A stretch of 64,000 nt of DNA from an uncultured Clostridia bacterium (GCA_945912145.1 CAMEBF010000010.1:20827-84826), one strand, 5' to 3'; counted from the first letter of the stretch, positions 46,035-55,395 are shown. Translations and numbers: made by a program. The notes: generated by a model from the sequence alone, not told the origin.

Positions 46035-47015
46035 ATGATCAGCAAAACCAAATTTCCCATCACCGATTCGCAGATTGTATCGCTTTTTCAAAAGGCGGGC
46101 TTTCGCGATGTGCGGAATATTGCGCCGCTTGGCGACGGCGAATTTAACGCCGTGTATGCCGCGACTGCGGACGGAAACGAGTATGCCGTCAAGATTGCGC
46201 CGTCACCCGATTGTGATGTGTTGACATATGAGAAAAACATGATGCGCGCCGAGCTGTTCTGGTATGATCAGCTTCGGGAGAAGACGCAGGTGCACGTGCC
46301 TACCGTTTTGTACCGCGATTTCTCACGGGAGACGATCGGAACGGATTGGTTCATCATGGAGAGAATCGGCGGAACCGCTCTCAATCGCTGCCGTCTGCCG
46401 CAGGAGGAAAAGGAAGCGGGAGATCGGGCGATTGTAGAAGCCGCCGCCGCCATGCACGCGATTTCCGGCGAAGCGTTCGGTTTTCCGTCGGGCAAAAAGT
46501 ACGATACATGGGATCGGGCGTTAGAGGGGATTCTTTCGGATCTTGTCAGCGATTGCGAGAAAAAGGGCAAACGCTGCCGGAACGGCGAGAGGCTCTTGCA
46601 TGCGCTGAAAAAGCATCGGGACGTGTTTCGCGAGGTGCCCTGCACAATGGTCAGCTTCGATTTGCATCCGGGCAACGTGATTTATGCACCGCAGAACACG
46701 GACGGCCGCTTCTGGTTTATTGATTGGGAGCGCGGCATCTGGGGTGACAGGGTGCTGGATTTCGTCAATTTTGACCCGATGCACCCGATGGAAAAGAAGA
46801 CAAAAACGCTTTCCTTCTATAACAGCGTCGCCGCAGAAAAACTGACTGTCGATGACGGCGTGAAGCTGCGCTATGCAATGGGGCAGGGACTGCTCGGACT
46901 GGTTATGGAAACGGAAAAATACTATCGCTATACGCCGGCGCGCTTCGGCTGGTGGCGGAATGTTTCGGCGTGCCTGTATTTTTACAAATCCGCGTTCGGG
47001 GTGTTGGAAGCATGA
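46035..47015 (+). CDS. APH-family phosphotransferase
   Basis: 326 residues with a kinase-like fold. A nucleotide-binding N-lobe (GDGEFNAVYAATADGNEYAVKI) is followed by the catalytic loop VSFDLHPGNVIY and the metal-binding FIDWERGIWGDRVLDF. The family phosphorylates aminoglycosides, choline, homoserine or other small alcohols; the substrate here is not evident. It is translationally coupled (ATGA overlap) to a MATE exporter, which hints at drug or toxic-metabolite handling. RBS AAAGGAGCG. Confidence 0.85.
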   Translation: MISKTKFPITDSQIVSLFQKAGFRDVRNIAPLGDGEFNAVYAATADGNEYAVKIAPSPDCDVLTYEKNMMRAELFWYDQLREKTQVHVPTVLYRDFSRETIGTDWFIMERIGGTALNRCRLPQEEKEAGDRAIVEAAAAMHAISGEAFGFPSGKKYDTWDRALEGILSDLVSDCEKKGKRCRNGERLLHALKKHRDVFREVPCTMVSFDLHPGNVIYAPQNTDGRFWFIDWERGIWGDRVLDFVNFDPMHPMEKKTKTLSFYNSVAAEKLTVDDGVKLRYAMGQGLLGLVMETEKYYRYTPARFGWWRNVSACLYFYKSAFGVLEA

Positions 47016-48331
47016 ACCATGACAGCGCAAAGCTCGGGACAGAATCCGTCCCGAAGCTCGTTTTCGGCTTTTCCCTGACCGTGTTGGCAGGGCTGCTCCT
47101 CAATTCTGTCTATACGCTGACCGACGCGCTGTTCATCAGTCATGCTCTCGGCGATACCGCGATGGGCGGCGTATCGCTGATTCTCCCGTTTACGATTTTA
47201 CAGGGCGCGATCTCAACGACCGTCGGCAGCGGCGCATCGGCAATTGTTTCACGCAAGCTCGGAGAAGGCAAGCCCGGGGAGGCGGGAGCCGTCACCGTCA
47301 ACGCGATGGCGATCTTTTACCTGACGGCGATCCTGACCACCGCGCTCGGATTTCTTATGATGAATCCGCTCCTGAAAGCGCTCGGCTGCACGGGTTCATT
47401 GGAAACATACGCAAGGGAATATTTTACGATTCTGCTCATCGGCAATGTGTTTTCCACGGGCTTTTCGTCAATCATTCGTGCCGAGGGCAAGATGGTCTAC
47501 GGTATGCTGATCTGGGTCATTCCCATAACGATGAATATCGCGCTGGACGCACTATTTCTGTTCGGACTCGACATGGGCGTCAAGGGTTCGGCGTGGGCGA
47601 CGGTCATCGGGCAGTTCGCATCCTTTTCCATGAGCGTGTTCTTCTTTACGCGGCTGACGGGACAACAATTCAAAGGCGCAAAACTCAGCCGTAAAACGGC
47701 GGCGGAGATCATCGGCATCGGTCTGCCGTCGCTGATTCAGAGCGGGTCGCTGTCCGTTCTGTCGGCGATGCTCAATCATGTTCTGGCTCGTGTCGGCGGA
47801 GAAGCCGGCGTTACCGCGTTCGCCTATATTGTGAAAATTGTGACGTTCGCGCTCTCGCCGCTTACGGCGTTTTCGATGTCGCTTGTCCCGATAGCGGGCT
47901 ATAATTTCGGCGCAAAAAAGCCCCATCGCGTCCGGCAGACGGCGTGCTTCTGCCTGCTTGCCGGCTTCCTCTACGGCGTATTTGCCGTGCTGCTGCTGTG
48001 GCTGATTCCGTCGCAGATTCTCGGACTGTTCACGGAAAACGCCGACCTTTTGACGGTGGCAACGAGAGGACTGCGCATCGCCGCGCTGACGCTTCCGTTC
48101 ACGGCTCTTCCCATGACGACCGGCGCGCTGTACCAGTCTCTCGGCAAAAAGGCAGGCGCGTTCGTCCTGTTTGCGTCTGTGCTGATCTTTACGGTGCCGT
48201 TGCTTTGGTTCCTGCCCGACGCGTTGGGTCTTGACGGCGTCTGGTTTGCGTATCTTGCGGCGAATATTCTTGCCGCCGTTCTGGGAGCGGTTCTCATGCT
48301 TCGTGTGCGGAAAACCGCTCTCACCGATTGA
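47012..48331 (+). CDS. MATE-family multidrug efflux transporter
   Basis: 439 residues, about twelve membrane helices in two MatE halves. N-half: DALFISHALGDTAMGGVSLILPF and GSGASAIVSRKLGEGK. C-half: GIGLPSLIQSGSLSVLSAML and PIAGYNFGAKKPHRVRQT. MATE pumps export cationic drugs using Na+ or H+. The start at 47012 overlaps the phosphotransferase stop; earlier in-frame starts are inside that gene. A terminator follows. Confidence 0.93.
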   Translation: MNHDSAKLGTESVPKLVFGFSLTVLAGLLLNSVYTLTDALFISHALGDTAMGGVSLILPFTILQGAISTTVGSGASAIVSRKLGEGKPGEAGAVTVNAMAIFYLTAILTTALGFLMMNPLLKALGCTGSLETYAREYFTILLIGNVFSTGFSSIIRAEGKMVYGMLIWVIPITMNIALDALFLFGLDMGVKGSAWATVIGQFASFSMSVFFFTRLTGQQFKGAKLSRKTAAEIIGIGLPSLIQSGSLSVLSAMLNHVLARVGGEAGVTAFAYIVKIVTFALSPLTAFSMSLVPIAGYNFGAKKPHRVRQTACFCLLAGFLYGVFAVLLLWLIPSQILGLFTENADLLTVATRGLRIAALTLPFTALPMTTGALYQSLGKKAGAFVLFASVLIFTVPLLWFLPDALGLDGVWFAYLAANILAAVLGAVLMLRVRKTALTD

Positions 48332-48347
48332 ATTTTTCAACATTGCT

Positions 48348-48380
48348 TCCCGGTTCCTGTGGTCGGAGCCGGGATTTTGC
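48348..48380 (+). terminator. Terminator after the MATE gene
   Basis: TCCCGGTTCC (48348-48357) pairs with GGAGCCGGGA (48365-48374, one wobble), then TTTTGCTTTTT. Confidence 0.85.
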
Positions 48381-48409
48381 TTTTTCTTAAAATAATTGCC
48401 CTTCTTCTC

Positions 48410-48438
48410 TTGCATTACCTAAGAAAATTTAGTATAAT
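48410..48438 (+). promoter_or_regulatory. Promoter of rlmB
   Basis: TTGCAT (48410-48415), 17-bp spacer, TATAAT (48433-48438). Confidence 0.8.
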
Positions 48439-48484
48439 AATTTAATATATATGGCATCGAATTTTACCGATCACGGAGAACGTT

Positions 48485-49270
48485 ATGGAATATAAAAAAG
48501 ACGGAAACGAAACACGGAATCATAAAGAAGAAAAACAAGAGCGCGACGATTTGATCATCGGTCGCAACGCCGTTCGGGAAGCGTTAAAGGCGAATCGTCC
48601 GGCGGACTATCTGCTGGTGCAGAAAGGGGAGCGTAAAGGCGCAGCCGCACCGTTGATTGCGATGTGCGCGGAAAAGAAAATCCCCATCAAGGAAGCGGAT
48701 GAGAAAAAGCTTGATTTTCTGTGCGGTCATGCGAATCATCAGGGAGTCATTCTGGTCGCCGCCGCCAAAGAATACTGCACACTCGACGATATTTTTGCCT
48801 ATGCCGAAGAAAAGGGCGAACCGCCGTTTTTGGTTTTGTGCGATTCCCTTGAGGATCCGCATAACCTTGGCGCGATTATCCGCAGCGCGGAAGCGGCAGG
48901 CGTTCACGGCGTCGTCATTCCGGCAAGACGCAGCGTGGGACTGGGTTACACCGTCGGCAAAGCGTCCGCCGGTGCGCTCGAATATATGCGTGTCGCAAGA
49001 GTGACGAATCTCGCAGCTGCGATTGAAGAAATCAAACAGCGCGGCGTGTGGGTTTTTGCCGCGGATATGGACGGCGCGCCGTATGACAAAACCGATTTTT
49101 CCGGTGCCGTTGCTATCGTCGTCGGGTCGGAGGGAAAGGGCGTCAGCCGTCTGGTCAAAGAAAAGGCCGACGCGGTCGTTTCCATTCCCATGAAAGGGCA
49201 GATCAATTCTCTCAACGCCTCCGTCGCCGCCGGCATCCTGATGTTTGAAGCGGCGAAAAAAAGAACGTAA
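48485..49270 (+). CDS. rlmB: 23S rRNA (guanosine-2'-O-)-methyltransferase RlmB (TrmH/SpoU family)
   Basis: 261 residues. After a charged leader of about 20 residues comes a substrate-binding domain (LIIGRNAVREALKANRPADY) and a SPOUT knot with CDSLEDPHNLGAIIRSAEAAG, VVGSEGKGVSRLV and MKGQINSLNASVAAGI, the SpoU motifs 1-3. It methylates 23S rRNA ribose; RlmB is the best family match, but the exact nucleotide needs evidence. Confidence 0.9.
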   Translation: MEYKKDGNETRNHKEEKQERDDLIIGRNAVREALKANRPADYLLVQKGERKGAAAPLIAMCAEKKIPIKEADEKKLDFLCGHANHQGVILVAAAKEYCTLDDIFAYAEEKGEPPFLVLCDSLEDPHNLGAIIRSAEAAGVHGVVIPARRSVGLGYTVGKASAGALEYMRVARVTNLAAAIEEIKQRGVWVFAADMDGAPYDKTDFSGAVAIVVGSEGKGVSRLVKEKADAVVSIPMKGQINSLNASVAAGILMFEAAKKRT

Positions 49271-49298
49271 CGCAACATGAAACACAACGGTGATGGAT

Positions 49299-51917
49299 AT
49301 GGCTGAAAAAAAAGTCAGCGGAAAAAAGAAAACTGTAAAACCGGAAATTCAGCGTCAGCCGCGTCCGAAAAAACAGGAGGAACGCGATTACGACGAATTT
49401 GTGGAAAAATACGGCTCGGATCTGCGCAAACGTTCAACAAGAAAGGTCAGCGAGCCGCGTCAAAAGAGAGACGCTGAAGAGCGTGCACGGGACAGCTTTG
49501 CACCGTCGCGGTGTGAGGAGATCGACCCACATACCACCGTCAATCCCGTCGCGGAGCACCAGATTCTGACGAAGCGGACGGGACGTATTCTGTCGGACGA
49601 CACCGGCTTCCGGGCGCAGAGCTATAACCAGCGGTTTGAACTGAAGTCCGAAATGCCCGAAACGACGGACAACAGCGAGATAGAAGGGGAAGAATTTGCG
49701 GATTCTTCCGTCCCCGGTCAGCAGACGATGACGGACTTTCTCGCGTCCTCCGGCATGGATGAGGCTTCGTCTGCGCCGATTGAGGGAAAGATTGTTTCCG
49801 ATGAGGACCCGTTTGTGAGTGTCTACCAGGCGATTAAAGCGGTCGAATCTCCCGAATTTGGGAAGTCCGAAAAGCTGCGTGCGATCGCGCGGACAGCCGC
49901 CGACGATGCGGATATGAGCACGGACAGTCAGCTGGTCTTCCCGGCCTTTGATCCGCTTTTCCGGTTCCCCGATGAGCAGGACGAAAAGAAGAAAAAACGC
50001 GAGAAAAAGCATAAGCATAAAAATAAGAAAAAAGAGAAACCACAGGAAACGGCCTCCGACATCGAAGAAACGGATCTTGTGACAAATCATGAGATTCCGG
50101 ATGACGCCGGAATCGAAGATACGCCGCCGCCGAAAGAAACGGCGCAGGAAAACCGATTCGGCCGTTTTCTGGAGATGTTGAAAGATAATGAGGAGCTTTC
50201 CCCGGAAGAGCCGATTTTTGAGGCAGGCAATAAAGAGGAAATACGGCCGGTTTCGGAAAAACTGCGCAAAAGCAGCCGGAGCAGTATTCTTAAAACAGGT
50301 ATTCTTTTCCTTCTCGGCACGGTGCTGATGATTCTATCGTTCGCATTCGGACGTGGGGAGAGCACCGTTTCCTCCCGCAGCTATGCGGCACTAAATCTCG
50401 TATTGCTTTTGACCTCCGGTGCTGTTTGCATCAAGGAGCTTGCCGAAGGTGTGAAGCATTGCCGTAAACTGAAATTTTCGCCGAATGCAGGTGTTATCCT
50501 GATTTTTCTGGCATCTCTCGTGCAGACGATTTTCGCCTTTTTTGTCGACGACCCGGCGCATCTTTTTGCGCCGATTGCCGTGTATTCTATGACGGCGGTC
50601 ACGCTTCCGGCCATTTTACTGGCGAATCATTCCCGCCTGACCGTGGGGCTGTTTGCCGGCAATTATCCGTTGTCCGTGCTGAAAAGCGTGTCCGACAGCG
50701 GTATGGAGGGAGCTGTCAAAGCGCAGTTTGCGCCGGACGGCGGCACCGTAAAATATGCTGCCCGGACGCAGTTCGCGACAGGATTGATGAAAAAGCTGAC
50801 GAATGCGATCCCGAAACCGTTCGGCCGGAACGCGGTCGCCGTGTTCGCTTTGTTCTTTTCGCTTCTGACAGGCGTCGCCTATGCAATCATTGCGAAAAAT
50901 ATTTACGGCGGGCTGACGACCTTTACCGCCATGTTGACCGTCAGTTTGCCTGTGACCTATGCGGCGCAGGCAGCGTGGATTCTGTACCATACCGACGTGA
51001 ATCTTGCCGAACAGAAATCGTCGCTGCTTTCGTACCGTTCGGCTTCGGAGTTGACGCAGACGAAAGCGTTCGTGGTGAATGCCGCCGACGTGATCGAACA
51101 GAACTCCTGCATGATCCACGGCATTAAGACCTTCGGTCGTATTGACCCGAGAAAAGCGACGCTGTACTGCGCGTCGGTTATCAATGCCGGCGGCTCTCCG
51201 CTTGCCGCGATCATGGAACAGGTCACGCAGCAGAGTGAGGAGGAAGTGCCCGAAGCGACGGAGATTTTCGTTACCGCAGGCGCAGGTCTCAGCGGTACTG
51301 TTGATCATCATCGGGTGATCCTCGGTTCGCGGGCTTTTTTAGAAGAGAATCATATTCTGCTTCCCGATACGGATTTTGAGGCGGAACTCATCACGGGCGA
51401 CCGCAAGCTTCTGTATCTCGCCGTCAACGGTGAATTTTGCATGGTGCTGATCGTCAGCTATCATATTAAACGGAGCGTATCGGCATTTTTTAAGTATTTA
51501 GCAGGTAAGGGGATTGCCGTCGCGATCTATTCTGCCGACCCGAATATCAATTCCGCTTATCTCGCAAAAAAATGCAGGCTCGACGAATCGGATATTCCGG
51601 AGACGGACGACATCGCCGCCGCCTATTTCCGCGACCGGGAGTCTAAGGTGGAAGCTGCACTTCCTGCCGATGTATTTACCGACGGACAGATTGCTTCCGT
51701 TTTTGCGCTGGTGCACAAGGCGTTTTCGCTTGATCGCATGAGCCGCAATCTGCCGGTGATTGTGTACGCGCTGTGCGCGCTTGGTGCGCTGCTTGTCGCT
51801 GTCCCTGTCTTTCTGGGAGGCGTGAGCCTGATCGGCAATTTCTATCTGTTGCTCATTCAATTGCTTTCTTTTGCGCTGGGAATCGGCATCACCGCCGTTC
51901 TCGCCAAACAAAAATAA
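49299..51917 (+). CDS. P-type-ATPase-like membrane protein lacking catalytic motifs
   Basis: About 872 residues. A roughly 325-residue charged cytosolic N-terminus (with a Lys/Glu cluster near 230-250) precedes six membrane helices (about 330-560), a cytosolic domain and two final helices, the topology of a heavy-metal P-type ATPase. SLPVTYAAQAAW replaces the usual metal-site CPC helix; KAFVVNAADVIEQN (about 588-601) stands where DKTGTLT should be. AGAGLSGTVDHHRVILGS resembles the nucleotide-domain GxGxxG, and GIAVAIYSADPN stands for the TGD motif. GDGxND is missing. It is probably a non-transporting pseudo-ATPase. The start is ambiguous among 49290, 49293 and 49299. Confidence 0.65.
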   Translation: MAEKKVSGKKKTVKPEIQRQPRPKKQEERDYDEFVEKYGSDLRKRSTRKVSEPRQKRDAEERARDSFAPSRCEEIDPHTTVNPVAEHQILTKRTGRILSDDTGFRAQSYNQRFELKSEMPETTDNSEIEGEEFADSSVPGQQTMTDFLASSGMDEASSAPIEGKIVSDEDPFVSVYQAIKAVESPEFGKSEKLRAIARTAADDADMSTDSQLVFPAFDPLFRFPDEQDEKKKKREKKHKHKNKKKEKPQETASDIEETDLVTNHEIPDDAGIEDTPPPKETAQENRFGRFLEMLKDNEELSPEEPIFEAGNKEEIRPVSEKLRKSSRSSILKTGILFLLGTVLMILSFAFGRGESTVSSRSYAALNLVLLLTSGAVCIKELAEGVKHCRKLKFSPNAGVILIFLASLVQTIFAFFVDDPAHLFAPIAVYSMTAVTLPAILLANHSRLTVGLFAGNYPLSVLKSVSDSGMEGAVKAQFAPDGGTVKYAARTQFATGLMKKLTNAIPKPFGRNAVAVFALFFSLLTGVAYAIIAKNIYGGLTTFTAMLTVSLPVTYAAQAAWILYHTDVNLAEQKSSLLSYRSASELTQTKAFVVNAADVIEQNSCMIHGIKTFGRIDPRKATLYCASVINAGGSPLAAIMEQVTQQSEEEVPEATEIFVTAGAGLSGTVDHHRVILGSRAFLEENHILLPDTDFEAELITGDRKLLYLAVNGEFCMVLIVSYHIKRSVSAFFKYLAGKGIAVAIYSADPNINSAYLAKKCRLDESDIPETDDIAAAYFRDRESKVEAALPADVFTDGQIASVFALVHKAFSLDRMSRNLPVIVYALCALGALLVAVPVFLGGVSLIGNFYLLLIQLLSFALGIGITAVLAKQK

Positions 51918-51936
51918 TCTTACGGAGGGAGAACTC

Positions 51937-52710
51937 ATGCAATATATTGCGGAACTTTTCGGCGGACATCTGTCCTGGCTTGACATTGTGATCCGTGTGG
52001 CGGTTGCCGTGCTGGTCGGCATGTTCATCGGCATCGAACGTGAACTGTCCAATCACCCGGCCGGCATGAAGACGCACGCTCTCGTGTGTCTCGGTGCGGC
52101 GCTGACATCGATGATCTCGTCGGAAATGGGCTATTTCTTCATGACAGGCGCTGTCACGGAGGGAACGAAAGTAGACGTGTCGCGTATCGCTTCCGGCGTG
52201 GTTTCCGGTATCGGTTTCATCGGAGCCGGCGCGATCATCAAATCGAAGGACGGCTCTGTCGTCACGGGTATCACCACGGCGGCCACGGTCTGGATCAGCG
52301 GCTGTATGGGGCTTGCGATCGGCATGGGGTATTTCCGTGTTGCCGTTATCGCACTCTTGGCCATTGTGTTTGCGACTGTGACGCTCAAATGGCTGGAGGA
52401 TAAATTCATCAAACACCGCGGTATCCGTTATATTGAGGTCATTACGGACGATAAGTCTGCCGCGCTGCCGCAGCTGGAGGATTATTTTGACCGCAAGCAG
52501 ATTCTGATCACATCGTTCGACTGCACGCTGGCCAACGAGGACGACGATGACAGCAACCGTTTCTGCTGCCGCTATTTTCTGCGGATCCCGAAGAGCGTAC
52601 CGTTCAATATCGTCATGCGCGATATTGCCAAAATGGAAGAAGTGATTGAGGTGTATGAATCCACTTCCGCCTCCTCCTCTTCCAAAAAATCCGTTCATTC
52701 GCAAGTGTAA
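51937..52710 (+). CDS. MgtC/SapB-family membrane protein
   Basis: 257 residues: four to five N-terminal membrane helices with MKTHALVCLGAALTSMIS and VSRIASGVVSGIGFIGAGAI, the MgtC core, and a C-terminal soluble ACT-like domain (about 170-240). MgtC proteins affect magnesium limitation responses and F-ATPase activity in pathogens; the role in commensals is unclear. ACGGAGGGAG precedes the ATG at 51937, 19 bp after the pseudo-ATPase gene, so they are probably co-transcribed. Confidence 0.88.
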   Translation: MQYIAELFGGHLSWLDIVIRVAVAVLVGMFIGIERELSNHPAGMKTHALVCLGAALTSMISSEMGYFFMTGAVTEGTKVDVSRIASGVVSGIGFIGAGAIIKSKDGSVVTGITTAATVWISGCMGLAIGMGYFRVAVIALLAIVFATVTLKWLEDKFIKHRGIRYIEVITDDKSAALPQLEDYFDRKQILITSFDCTLANEDDDDSNRFCCRYFLRIPKSVPFNIVMRDIAKMEEVIEVYESTSASSSSKKSVHSQV

Positions 52711-52748
52711 CGAAAAAAAGGACGTTTCATAAAACAAGGAGAGACTAT

Positions 52749-53477
52749 ATGCTTGAATTGAAAAACATCAGCTTTACCGTCAGCGACGGAAAAGAGGCTC
52801 TCGGCATCGTTAACGACGTCAGTCTGACGGTGCCCGACGGAGAATTTATGGTCATTACCGGCCCGAACGGCGGCGGCAAATCGACGTTGGCTCGCCTGAT
52901 TATGGGCATTGAAAAGCCGACCGGCGGACAGATTCTGTTCAATGGAACGGACATCACGAACCTGTCCATCACCGAACGCGCCAAAATGGGCATCGGCTAC
53001 GCGTTTCAGCAGCCGCCCCGTTTCAAGGGGCTGACGGTCAGACGGCTTCTGAGTCTCGCGCACGGAAGCGAGCTGCCCGAGGATCAGTGCTGCTCGTATC
53101 TGACGAAGGTCGGGCTCTGCTCGAAGGACTACCTGAACCGTGAGGTTGACGCGTCCCTTTCCGGCGGCGAAGTCAAGCGCATCGAGATTGCCACGCTGAT
53201 GGCGCGTGAGCTGTCGCTTGCCATTTACGACGAACCCGAAGCCGGCATTGACTTGTGGAGCTTTACGATGCTCGTCGAGAGCTTCAAGACCATGATGACC
53301 GGCCGCAAGGAGAGCGTCATCATCATTTCGCATCAGGAGAGGATCATGCAGCTCGCGGATGAAATCGTCGTCATTGCGGACGGAAAAATCCGCAACAGGG
53401 GAACGAAAGACGAGATTTTCCCCAAGCTCATGGGCGAATTTGACAACGCCTGCAACTTCAGAGGAGGCGAGAATTGA
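52749..53477 (+). CDS. sufC: Fe-S cluster assembly ATPase SufC
   Basis: 242-residue ABC ATPase. Walker A GPNGGGKSTLARLIMG, signature LSGGEVKRIEIATLMAREL, Walker B LAIYDEPEAGIDLW, the EAGIDLW being the SufC-type variant. It partners the next gene in assembling Fe-S clusters. AAGGAGAG precedes the start. Confidence 0.93.
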   Translation: MLELKNISFTVSDGKEALGIVNDVSLTVPDGEFMVITGPNGGGKSTLARLIMGIEKPTGGQILFNGTDITNLSITERAKMGIGYAFQQPPRFKGLTVRRLLSLAHGSELPEDQCCSYLTKVGLCSKDYLNREVDASLSGGEVKRIEIATLMARELSLAIYDEPEAGIDLWSFTMLVESFKTMMTGRKESVIIISHQERIMQLADEIVVIADGKIRNRGTKDEIFPKLMGEFDNACNFRGGEN

Positions 53478-53479
53478 GT

Positions 53480-54400
53480 ATGGATAAAATTGACTTTTCA
53501 ATGCTCGGCAAGATCGCCGATATGACGGAAATTCCGACGGTCGGCGCATACAATATCCGCAAGAACGGTCTGGGCGTCGAGCGTCATTCCACGGAGAATA
53601 TCGAGATCATTCCGAAAACCGACAAGCCCGGCATTGATATTCGCATCAAGCCCGGCACGAAAGCCGAAAAGGTGCATATCCCCGTCATCATCACAAAAGA
53701 GGGCGTCAACGATATGGTGTATAACGATTTTTATGTCGGCGAGGGCGCGGACGTAGAGATCGTCGCGGGCTGCGGCATTCATAATTCGGGCTGTCAGACC
53801 AGCGAACACGACGGCATTCACCGTTTCTTCATCGGCAAAAACGCCAGGGTGCGGTATGTCGAGAAGCATTACGGTGAGGGTGAGGGCACGGGAAAACGCA
53901 TTCTCAACCCCACCACGCAGGTTTATATGGAGGAAAACTCCTACTGCGAGATGGAAATGGTGCAGATCAAGGGCGTCGATTCCACGATCCGCGAGACGCA
54001 GGCGAATTTAGCAGCCGGCGCGAAATACGTCGTGCTCGAAAAGCTGATGACCCACGGCAGTCAGAAAGCCGAATCGAATATGACGATCAACCTCAACGGC
54101 AAGGACGCTTCGGCGCAGATCATCTCTCGTTCCGTCGCGAAGGACACCTCCGAACAGGTCTTCAAGCCCACGGCGGTCGGTAATGCGGACTGCAAGGCGC
54201 ACGTGCAATGCGATTCGATCATCATGGACGAGGCGAAGATCAGCTCTGTTCCGGCGATTACGGCGAACAACGCCGACGCGCAGATCGTTCACGAAGCGGC
54301 GATCGGACGCATCAACAACGACCAGCTGCTCAAACTCATGACGTTCGGCATGGACGAACAGGAAGCCGAAAACATCATCATTCAGGGATTCTTAGCGTAA
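53480..54400 (+). CDS. sufB: SufB/SufD-family Fe-S scaffold protein
   Basis: 306 residues, mainly the beta-helix core and C-terminal helices of SufB/D (IVAGCGIHNSGCQTSEHDGIH, ending LKLMTFGMDEQEAENIIIQGF). It is much shorter than E. coli SufB (about 495). With sufC it forms the two-gene minimal SUF type known from anaerobes and archaea, where one B-like protein does the scaffold work. No sufS, sufU or sufD is adjacent. The RBS GAGGAGGCG is inside the end of sufC; ATG at 53480. Confidence 0.9.
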   Translation: MDKIDFSMLGKIADMTEIPTVGAYNIRKNGLGVERHSTENIEIIPKTDKPGIDIRIKPGTKAEKVHIPVIITKEGVNDMVYNDFYVGEGADVEIVAGCGIHNSGCQTSEHDGIHRFFIGKNARVRYVEKHYGEGEGTGKRILNPTTQVYMEENSYCEMEMVQIKGVDSTIRETQANLAAGAKYVVLEKLMTHGSQKAESNMTINLNGKDASAQIISRSVAKDTSEQVFKPTAVGNADCKAHVQCDSIIMDEAKISSVPAITANNADAQIVHEAAIGRINNDQLLKLMTFGMDEQEAENIIIQGFLA

Positions 54401-54401
54401 T

Positions 54402-54434
54402 GGAATGCAGAATTTAGAATTCAGAATTCAGAAT
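54402..54434. repeat. Heptamer-word element, copy F (words only)
   Basis: Directly after the sufB stop: GCAGAAT TTAGAAT TCAGAAT TCAGAAT, tandem 7-bp words without the hairpin string. They resemble the AGAATGC words of copy G. Confidence 0.6.
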
Positions 54435-54441
54435 GAAATAG

Positions 54442-54474
54442 AAAAACAGAGTCGGATTCCCCGGCTCTGTTTTT
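54442..54474. terminator. Bidirectional terminator
   Basis: AAAAACAGAGTCGG pairs with CCGGCTCTGTTTTT around an ATTCC loop, serving sufB (plus) and the toroid-protein gene (minus). Confidence 0.9.
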
Positions 54475-54480
54475 CTATGG

Positions 54481-55395
54481 TTATAGCTTTCCGAATGCTT
54501 GCAGATAGCGCATATTCTTTATTGTAATAATGGCTTTCCAGTAATTTTGTGAAATTTCAAATTCCTTGTAATCCGTCCACCATTGCCATGGGATGGGGAA
54601 CGAGCCGTCGGGGAGCTGATTTTCCGTGATGTGCTCGCATTCATATTCTGCCGTTTCGGCGATGTCCGCATAGAACGGACTGTCTTGCGACATGATAAAA
54701 TCGGACGGCTTGGGGACATAGCTCGTCTTCCATTTTTCCGTATCGCGGCAGATGTTGACGCCGACCTGCTCGTTCAACTTTTTACGGAACGCAGAAAGAT
54801 CGATATAATCGGCTTGCGTTTCGGTCAAATCCTCATACAGCGTGAGAAAACAGGCGGTGATGTGCTGCTCTTCAAACGGCGCAGTCTGTAAAAACCAGGT
54901 GACAGCCTCCTGCGCGATGTCACGGCCGAGCTGATAAACAGCGGACGCGGGATCGGCATAGCGCAGAATGAAGCCTGCCAGCGCGGCAGTCGGATTGTAG
55001 CGGTATTGGCGTTCGTCGCTGTCCTTCCACCAGATTGCGTGCGGGTACTCGTTGTTGGACGGGACGGTGTTGTCCCATTGCCGGTGCGTCGGGCTAAAAT
55101 CCGCACCGCTTTCAAGATAGCGCAGAATTGACACGATCATCGGGTGATTCTTATCCGTAAAATCGATCTCACGCAGAATCTGCGTCGCCTGCCATGTGGC
55201 AATCGGCGTGGAATTGGGATTGAGAAAATCCGGCTCAAGCCCGTGTCCGAAGCCGCCGTCCTCGTTCTGATAAAACGACAGCGCCCTGACGACTGCGTCG
55301 GGGCTTCCCTTTTCAAAATGGAACTGCCACAGCGCGAGGTCAAGCGGACGCGCATGACGGTAAATGAATGTTTTTGCTTTTTCAAAGGTGTTCAT
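54481..55395 (-). CDS. Alpha/alpha-toroid (terpene-cyclase-like) protein of unknown function
   Basis: 304 residues, soluble, helical. SFYQNEDGGFGHGLEPDF resembles the QW/GGF repeats of prenyltransferases and squalene-hopene cyclases, and further aromatic helices (LPDGSFPIPWQWWTDY) recur. The catalytic DxDD of cyclases is not seen, so I would not call it an enzyme. It starts at ATG 55395 behind AAAGGAGAGG. The AraC-type gene upstream is only 32 nt away, so the two form an operon. Confidence 0.65.
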   Translation of the reverse strand: MNTFEKAKTFIYRHARPLDLALWQFHFEKGSPDAVVRALSFYQNEDGGFGHGLEPDFLNPNSTPIATWQATQILREIDFTDKNHPMIVSILRYLESGADFSPTHRQWDNTVPSNNEYPHAIWWKDSDERQYRYNPTAALAGFILRYADPASAVYQLGRDIAQEAVTWFLQTAPFEEQHITACFLTLYEDLTETQADYIDLSAFRKKLNEQVGVNICRDTEKWKTSYVPKPSDFIMSQDSPFYADIAETAEYECEHITENQLPDGSFPIPWQWWTDYKEFEISQNYWKAIITIKNMRYLQAFGKL

